From Hyaloraphidium curvatum (taxonomy: Eukaryota; Monoblepharomycota; Hyaloraphidiomycetes; Hyaloraphidiales; Hyaloraphidiaceae), in contig JAIVFI010000032.1 in the NCBI GenBank assembly GCA_025558095.1, positions 186,001-250,000 of the forward strand: a stretch of DNA of 64,000 bases. Reading direction: 5' to 3'. Below the pieces are notes generated by a model. That model saw only the letters and a list, made by a program, of their open reading frames with translations, did no database searches and was not told where the DNA came from. Position numbers and translations under genes: made by a program. Each line of letters opens with the position of its first letter. Position 1 is the first letter of the stretch. Shown here piece after piece: positions 58,561-64,000 of the stretch.

Positions 58561-58593
58561 GTGCCTGCCAGTCTCCTCCTCCAGGTCGAGAGA

Positions 58594-59597
58594 GGAATAG
58601 AATAGTATTGGTGACCCGGACCTGCCCCTGGCTTGGCCGCTGTTACACCATGAGTTTGCTGCTAATTGCAAAGTTCATCGTCGTCGTGTGTCTTTTTCGC
58701 TGTTTTGATGCGCATGAGGAACTTGAGTGCCGACTCGTGGTCATGAACTGCGTGATCGCATACAGACAGGCCAGGGAGGTAGACTTGGGCAGATGAGTGA
58801 CGGCACGAAGAGCCATGCATGTCACTTTGTCCCTGGTGCTTTCCCCGGCAAGGTACTCCTCCTTCGGCATCTCAACAATGAACGGGTTCCCATATTGGCC
58901 CACTGCCTTGACCTTTGTGTTGTAGAGCTTGAGCTGGAGGTCAGGACTCATCCCAGGCTGCTCCCTGATGTCACGGAGCCAGAGCCCATAAGCAGCGTTC
59001 ATCTTGGCCTCTCTGCCATGCACATGGTCCTTGCTCCGGCCGGTTGAGGTCAGCTGATACCCCAGAAGCTTGAAGCTGTCAACCCTCTTCAGCTCCTGGT
59101 CCCTGTACATGAGCTTTACACGGTGAGGTATCCTCCTGGCCATCCACTCTGTCTTGCTGACGTTGATCTCCAGCCCATTGGCACTGGCATATGCAGACAG
59201 AAGATCCAGCTGCATCTTGGCATCCTTCACCGTCTTCGAGATCAAAGTGGTGTCGTCTGCGAAGAACAGAGCTAGCAAGCTGACCATCCTCTCCTGATCC
59301 TCTTCCTCCTCAGACACCATGCCCAGATCCATCCCTTTTGCACCATTGGCCTCCATGAAAGCAGTGATGTCGTTGATGAACAAGATGAAGAACAGCGACG
59401 AGAGAGGGTCCCCCTGCTTCACTCCGGTCAGGAACTTGATGAAGTCTGACTTGGTCCCGTCTTCATCCCGGAGCCGTCCCCACACGCGCCCGAACGCCAT
59501 CTCGAACATGTCAACAACCTGTTTGGGTACTCCCATCTCCTCCAGCTTCTGCCATAACCTGGGGCGCTCCACCGTGTCAAAAAGTTTTGGAGAGCAG
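58594..59597 (-). mobile_element. 5'-truncated non-LTR retrotransposon (LINE) with reverse transcriptase fragment
   Basis: The element reads on the minus strand. Its coding part (59572-58643, 309 residues) covers the reverse transcriptase core: ERPRLWQKLEEMGVPKQVVD, TGVKQGDPLSSLFFILFIND, and the catalytic LLALFFADDTTLIS (FADD form of the YxDD box), then KTEWMA and the thumb-like KLLGYQLTSTGRSKDH. The truncation cuts just upstream, within the F-D-T-V motif, where Ty3/gypsy integrase sequence begins. The 3' end is a non-coding tail that finishes with short AATACTATTCTATTC repeats near 58594. No endonuclease domain is left, so this copy is dead. Confidence 0.85.
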
Positions 59598-59699
59598 ACA
59601 TGACAGCAAACTCGCGGGACATTTTGGGGTCAAGAAAACACTGGAACTCGTGGAAAGAGACTTCTGGTGGCCCAAAATGAAGAAGTTCGTGGAGGCATA

Positions 59700-59912
59700 C
59701 GTGACGATCTAATAGAATAGTATTGGTGACCCGGACCTGCCCCTGGCTTGGCCGCTGTTACACCATGAGTTTGCTGCTAATTGCAAAGTTCATCGTCGTC
59801 GTGTGTCTTTTTCATTTTCCCAGTTTTCCTGTCCTTCATGGACTTTGAGATGAAGCTGGCAATGGAGTTGAGGGCCTTCTCCTTCTGCCGCCTCGCTTTG
59901 ATCGTGACGATC
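59700..59912. repeat. 10-bp target-site duplication flanking the LINE insert
   Basis: Direct repeats CGTGACGATC at 59700-59709 and 59903-59912 bracket the LINE fragment. The host sequence is the gypsy integrase. Confidence 0.85.
59710..59902 (-). mobile_element. LINE 3' fragment inserted in the gypsy integrase
   Basis: 193 bp, minus-strand oriented, nearly identical to the 3' end of the other LINE copies (starts TAATAGAATAGTATTGGTGA on the plus strand). Both sides carry the same 10-bp sequence CGTGACGATC (59700-59709 and 59903-59912), a target-site duplication. Removing the insert and one copy restores the integrase reading across the site. Confidence 0.85.
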
Positions 59913-61118
59913 GCGACATGTGACACTTGCCAAAGAAGCAAAGCGAATCGTCACAAGCCCTACGGAGAACTTCAGCCTTTGGGGGTACCGTAGAGAAACT
60001 GGTCATCAATCTCAATGGATTTCATTGTAGAACTACCTGAGTCTGAGGGCAGAACGTGCATTCTCACAGTTGTAGACAGACTCTCCAAACAAGCGCACTT
60101 TCTGGACTTCAAGAAGCTGCCTGTCAGATTTGGAAGAGACGGCAAAGAAGTTCCTGAAGCACGTTTTCAAAGAGCATGGATTCCCTGATGAGATCATTTC
60201 GGACAGAGGCACCCAGTTTTTGTCAAAGTTCTGGAACCGTCTCATGGAGCTGTGTGACGTGAAGGTGAAAATGTCCACATCTTTTCACCCACAAACAGAT
60301 GGACAGTCTGAAATCGTCAACCAGACTCTGGAGCAGTACCTCAGAGCGTTTGTGAACTACGATCAGGACAACTGGAGAGAGCTCTTGCCTCTGGCGGAAT
60401 TTGCATACAACAATTCCATCCATGCATCAACGAGAATGACGCCATTCTTTGCAAACTACGGCTGTCATCCGAAGTTTGACGTGAAAGCAGCAAAGGACAA
60501 GGTGGTGCCAAAAGCTGAAGAGCTGGTTGTCAAATTGAGAGAGATCAACGACATCCTGAAGGAAGAACTTCAGCAGGCCCAGGAGGACCAGAAGAAGTTT
60601 GCAGACAGGAAACAGACAGAATTTCCGGAGCTGAAGGAGGGAGACAAAGTCTGGATTCGGACAAGGAACATCAAAACGAACGACGAGGCCGCAAAGAAAC
60701 TGGACTACAAGAAGATTGGACCGTACCCAGTGGAACGGAAGGTGTCTGCAGTTGCCTACAAAGTGAAACTGCCACCTGTTAACACCACCGGACGTGAAGA
60801 TCCACCCAGTCTTGCATGTGAACCTGCTGGAGCCTCACAAGGACGATCCGATCCAGGGGAGAAAGTCAGCAACCCCCACCAGCACCTGTTGTCGTGGAAG
60901 AGGAGGAACGTTGGGATGTCAAGGAACTCTTGGATGTCCGAAAGAGAAGGAGGAAGTTGGAATTCTTCGTTGATTGGCAAGGATTTGGCATTGAGGACAG
61001 ATCTTGGATTCCAGCATCGAACATTGACTCTGTGTTGATTGATGAATGAGTTCTTTGAGAAACATCCAGAAAAGCGGCAGTTCGCGAATTGAGGTCAATT
61101 CGCAAGTGAGAAAGGGGA

Positions 61119-61902
61119 TGATGTGAGGACTAGCCCTATCTGTGACTTAGTTGGGAGCGCTAGCGTGCAGCCTAGAGGCGATGCGCACAAACCCTTGTAC
61201 CTCACCGATTCTCACTACAATTACCCTTCGCCGCCTTGAGCCTCGCTCGGTCCTGCTACGCCCTCTAGCAGCACCCTAGGCCAGGATCTGCCCCCGATCC
61301 TGACAGGTGCTTGCCGCCTCTCCTGGCACGCACGGCAATGCGGGCCACATGCTGCTTTCATTGTGAAAAGACGCATTGGAAGATGGCGACGTGGGAACCC
61401 TGGCACAATTCGACGAAGTCGCTAGCTCCACCAAACTCCGCTCCCTCCTTCCCGAATCTCCGTTTCCGCCCATTCACTCGGCCTTCTACCGCACACGTTT
61501 GCTTGCCCTACCTGCGTGCCGTACACGAAGATATGTGCCATGCTTTCCCGAAATGGAAGGATTCCACGAACAGTAAAGCAAGCGAGTCACTCATGAACTC
61601 TGCCTGCTTGCCCCCGGGCTTACCTCTTGAAGCTTTGTCGATTGTTTTGTTATCGAGGCCACGACAATCAGCGGATTGACCTTGGAGTCCGCAACTTCAT
61701 GGAGATGCTCTTGGAGGTTGGGACTAGCGGGCACCAGTAGTGTCTATGTGAGGTAGTGGCACTTGGCATTCACAGGCCAACACCTCGTAGTTCCAGGGTC
61801 CAAACAAACCTGATGATCTGCTCTCCCTGATCCTGTGACATGTGAGGATCCTCACTTGTGGTTGCCCCCTGTGTCGGTTGGGTGTGTCTGAGGCTATAGA
61901 AT
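61119..61902 (+). repeat. Probable 3' LTR of the gypsy element and unassigned sequence
   Basis: After the purine tract the sequence starts TGATGTGAGGACTAGCCCTA, a TG start and wording usual for chromovirus LTRs. The right end (expected CA) could not be fixed and no 5' LTR lies in the window for comparison. The interval also contains Cys/Leu-rich short open frames on both strands that do not resemble proteins, and a perfect 14-bp palindrome GTGAGGATCCTCAC at 61842-61855. No gene is seen. Confidence 0.45.
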
Positions 61903-62211
61903 AGAGAATAGTATTGGTGACCCGGACCTGCCGCTGCCTTGGCCGCTGTTACACCATGAGTTTGCTGCTAATTGCAAAGTTCATCGTCGTTGTGTGTCTG
62001 TTTTCCTGTCCTTATTCATGGACTTTGAGATGAAGCTGGCAATGGAGTTGAGGGCCTTCTCCTTCTGCCGCCTCGCTTTGATCGTGGGCTCGAACTCCTT
62101 GATGCTAAGAGCCCAGAGCCAGGTCTCCATGTTCCACTCGCGGCCTAGTGCTTCCAATCTAGTCTGCAGCTGCTGGCGCCGCTCCGCATTTGCTGAACAG
62201 TCTGCCACACA
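61903..62211 (-). mobile_element. Truncated LINE copy, minus orientation
   Basis: About 309 bp of the same LINE 3' end: on the minus strand RLEALGREWNMETWLWALSI and KALNSIASFISK, followed by the shared tail ending AATACTATTC. It begins at its 5' end immediately beside the plus-oriented copy at 62213, and it differs from that copy by small deletions and substitutions. Confidence 0.75.
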
Positions 62212-62212
62212 G

Positions 62213-62393
62213 GAGAAGGCCCTCAACTCCATTGCCAGCTTCATCTCAAAGTCCATGAAGGACAGGAAAACTGGGAAAATGAAAAAGACACACGACGACG
62301 ATGAACTTTGCAATTAGCAGCAAACTCATGGTGTAACAGCGGCCAAGCCAGGGGCAGGTCCGGGTCACCAATACTATTCTATTCAAGACCTAT
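62213..62393 (+). mobile_element. Truncated LINE copy, plus orientation
   Basis: About 181 bp, the reverse complement of most of the neighbouring copy: GAGAAGGCCCTCAACTCCAT through GGGTCACCAATACTATTCTA. Together the two copies make an imperfect inverted repeat with tails pointing outward. Confidence 0.75.
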
Positions 62394-63085
62394 ATCAACG
62401 GGACCATGGTGTTCCCACCTGGCAATGGATACACAGAGAGGTCTAGGCCATTGTGAGGACATGACAGAGGAGCAGTTCCCTGGTGTTAGACCACTGGACT
62501 AAAGAGAAGGTACCACGTTTCTGGCCCAAGTGGTCTGACGTCTAAGAGCATGCCACACATAGGGAGCCATCACCTGGCATGTTGCGTGACCTACAGCTGG
62601 TGGTTCAGTGGTTGCCCTAGGCTACGTGTCTTGCATCCGAGACCTCCAACCAAACGACTAGGATTCTTGCGGCGGGTGTGTGGCTCTTGTTGGAATGGAT
62701 CGTTGCTACGATTCTGTATCAATAGGGAGTCTATTGGCGTGTGGGGATACTTGGGTACGACCGGAGGGGTCATCTAGGGACTTGTCATCGCAAGGGAATG
62801 GACAACGGGTCAACGTGAAACTGTCCCTCTCCCCATCCCGTCCATCTGAGTTCTGACCCGGTTCAGACCACTGGGGCTACGTCTTCCCCACGCCCCATAG
62901 CCACTCCAACAGGTCTATGAGCCCAAAGGGTGTCCAGAACACTTTTGCGCGGCTTTGAAGTTGCGTGTGGCGCAACCAGCCGAGGGGACCGCATCCAGCT
63001 GAGTCTGGTCTCCAGGACCGCCTGGGTGGACTCAGTGGGCGCTAGAAAGAGCGCGTGAAGCACTAGAGGTGCTGCGGCGGCCGGG
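62394..63085 (+). other. Region upstream of a copia gag gene (possible LTR and leader)
   Basis: 692 bp without a gene. By position it should hold the 5' LTR and untranslated leader of the copia element whose gag begins at 63086. A TGTTGGAATG start near 62692 resembles a common copia LTR beginning, but no matching end or tRNA primer-binding site could be identified, and no second LTR is in the window. Confidence 0.35.
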
Positions 63086-64000
63086 ATGGAGATTTCGGTC
63101 GGAGGAACCCGTGTGGCATTGTTTGGGGGGGCCAAGCTCGAGGAAACCGGATCACAAACCAATTACCAGGATTGGTTAATTGACATCAAGGCCAAGCTCC
63201 AGAGGGAGAGTGACTGGCAAATTGTGACTGGAAAGGTGGCAAAGCCCGTGGTAGGGCAGGGAGGAAAGACGGAAGATGATTTGTCAGCCTGGAACACGAA
63301 GGACCAGAAAGCTCAAGGGATCCTGGTAGGATCACTCTCTATTGGTCTCAAAAGGATCTGCAGCAGGATGGACACTGCTAAGGACATCTGGGACTACCTA
63401 GAGAAGCGTTTCGTGACGGAAAATGTGGCGCAGCAAGGGAACGCCGAGGTCCAGTACTACAGCTTTGAGTTCATCAAAACCGACCGGGTGGCTCCGAATT
63501 TTACCCGCTTCATGCAGAAAAAGATGGAAGTTGAAGCACTGGGAAAGCTGAAGGGAGATGACGATGATATGAGCATCTGGAGGAAAGTCCTGAAGGACCT
63601 ACCTGAGTTCGATCAAGTTCGGGCCGAGATTGACGGCATTTGGCTGGGAGCACAGACCAAACACGAGTGGAAGACTGAAAATGGAGTGAAGAAACACCCT
63701 ATCTTGAACGTTGCATACCTTCAGAAGAGGATGGAGATGGAAGAGGAGACTATGATCAAGCGAGCTGAGCAAAATGGTGATACGTACTCACCTGGGGCAG
63801 CCAACATAACCGTGAATCCCGCTCCAAACACGTTGATGTACGCTCTAAACCGTGGCAGGGGTCGCGGAGGATCACGGGGTGGCCATGGAGGTGACCGCGG
63901 GGGTTCAAGGGGTCGCGGGCGAGGGTTCGGAAATCGCGGGGGTCGGCAGGCCACGGCGGAGGGCGAAAACGGCTCGGGAATCACGTGCCTCTGCTGCGGG
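63086..64000 (+). CDS. Ty1/copia retrotransposon gag (open at window edge)
   Basis: An uninterrupted frame of 305 residues from ATG at 63086 to the window end, starting MEISVGGTRVALFGG. It has the copia gag layout. The conserved N-terminal segment has the aromatic pair NYQDWLIDIKAKL. A helical capsid-like core (AKDIWDYLEKRF, then YYSFEFIKTDRVAPNFTRFM) and PEFDQVRAEIDGIW follow. An RGG-rich basic stretch (NRGRGRGGSRGGHGGDRGGS) leads to the first cysteines of a CCHC zinc knuckle (CLCCG) at the edge. No stop or frameshift is seen, unlike the gypsy and LINE copies nearby, so this may be a younger element. Protease, integrase and RT are expected to the right. Confidence 0.75.
   Translation, partial: MEISVGGTRVALFGGAKLEETGSQTNYQDWLIDIKAKLQRESDWQIVTGKVAKPVVGQGGKTEDDLSAWNTKDQKAQGILVGSLSIGLKRICSRMDTAKDIWDYLEKRFVTENVAQQGNAEVQYYSFEFIKTDRVAPNFTRFMQKKMEVEALGKLKGDDDDMSIWRKVLKDLPEFDQVRAEIDGIWLGAQTKHEWKTENGVKKHPILNVAYLQKRMEMEEETMIKRAEQNGDTYSPGAANITVNPAPNTLMYALNRGRGRGGSRGGHGGDRGGSRGRGRGFGNRGGRQATAEGENGSGITCLCCG

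Larger units (their letters stand above)
59598..61118 (+). mobile_element. Degraded chromodomain Ty3/gypsy element: integrase and chromodomain remnant
   Basis: Plus-strand. The integrase zinc-binding region starts at 59600 (HDSKLAGHFGVKKTLELVER, then FWWPKMKKF). It is interrupted at 59710-59902 by a LINE fragment and resumes with CDTCQRSKANRHKPYGELQP. The catalytic core is [20 protein letters not shown], then DRGTQFLSKFW and STSFHPQTDGQSEIVNQTLE with the Glu of D,D35E. The RNase H and reverse transcriptase parts upstream are missing. Frameshifts occur near 60110 and 60790. The C-terminal chromodomain (RRKLEFFVDWQGFGIEDRSW) is in a different frame from the core and ends about 61049. A purine tract at 61105-61118 precedes the 3' LTR. 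This is a non-functional chromovirus-type copy. Confidence 0.85.

Noticed and set aside
60130-61038. Functional gypsy integrase
   Set aside because: The catalytic core is open, but the zinc-binding part is interrupted by a LINE fragment, frameshifts separate the core from both ends, and RT/RNase H are missing.
61994-62317. Plus-strand 107-codon open frame
   Set aside because: It crosses the junction of two inverted LINE fragments and reads antisense through the first.

Overview
This is eukaryotic nuclear DNA, almost certainly from a fungus. About 57 kb is a gene-dense, GC-rich block. The last ~6.5 kb is less GC-rich and packed with retrotransposon pieces. The fungal call rests on families that are fungal or mainly fungal (a TOK-type two-pore K+ channel, a SIP5 homologue, an SNT2 homologue, a DUF3844/Vps3844-like protein). 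It also rests on gene structure: most genes have several introns of about 45-105 nt with GTGAGT/GTGCGT/GTGGGT-type donors and CTGAC/CTAAC-like branch sites. The intron richness and GC content fit a basidiomycete best, but no marker in the window settles the phylum. Exon joins were worked out by hand. For most genes every join keeps frame and restores known family motifs, and the exon coordinates are given in the entries.

Layout, left to right. 1-6.1 kb: a TMEM135-like membrane protein cut by the window edge, a tetraspan membrane protein and a Zwilch-like kinetochore protein, all on the minus strand. 6.5-13.6 kb: a proline-rich single-pass membrane protein, a TOK-type K+ channel, LSM6 (minus) and a RhoGAP protein. 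13.7-19.7 kb: a long disordered orphan, a sterol-desaturase-family hydroxylase, a doubtful small gene, ribose-5-phosphate isomerase and a KxDL protein. 19.7-28.8 kb: clathrin light chain, SIP5, Nup53/Nup35, CTP synthase, SYF2 and Kish. 28.9-37.4 kb: a UFD1-domain/zinc-finger protein, mitochondrial ribosomal protein mS35, a CCC2-type copper ATPase and coronin. 37.5-51.0 kb: a disordered nuclear-type protein, SNT2, VPS8, actin and a Vps3844-like protein. 51.2-57.4 kb: a very long TAF2 carrying three bromodomains.

The genes are mostly housekeeping: trafficking (clathrin light chain, KxDL, VPS8, Kish), actin cytoskeleton (actin, coronin, RhoGAP), nucleotide and pentose metabolism (CTP synthase, ribose-5-phosphate isomerase), RNA processing (LSM6, SYF2) and chromatin/transcription (SNT2, TAF2). 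Neighbours are usually divergent or convergent and tightly spaced. Several divergent pairs share a 110-280 bp promoter gap, and one convergent pair shares its stop codons. No operon-like or defence-like system is visible.

57.4-64.0 kb is a retrotransposon graveyard: several truncated copies of one non-LTR (LINE) element, a broken chromodomain-bearing Ty3/gypsy element that one LINE fragment has entered (leaving a 10-bp target duplication), and the start of an apparently intact Ty1/copia gag reading frame that runs off the right edge. The most notable points are the three-bromodomain TAF2, the Zwilch homologue, the very long insertion between the two pores of the TOK channel, a VPS8 that ends before its RING finger, GC-AG introns, and a start-codon-only first exon in Kish.
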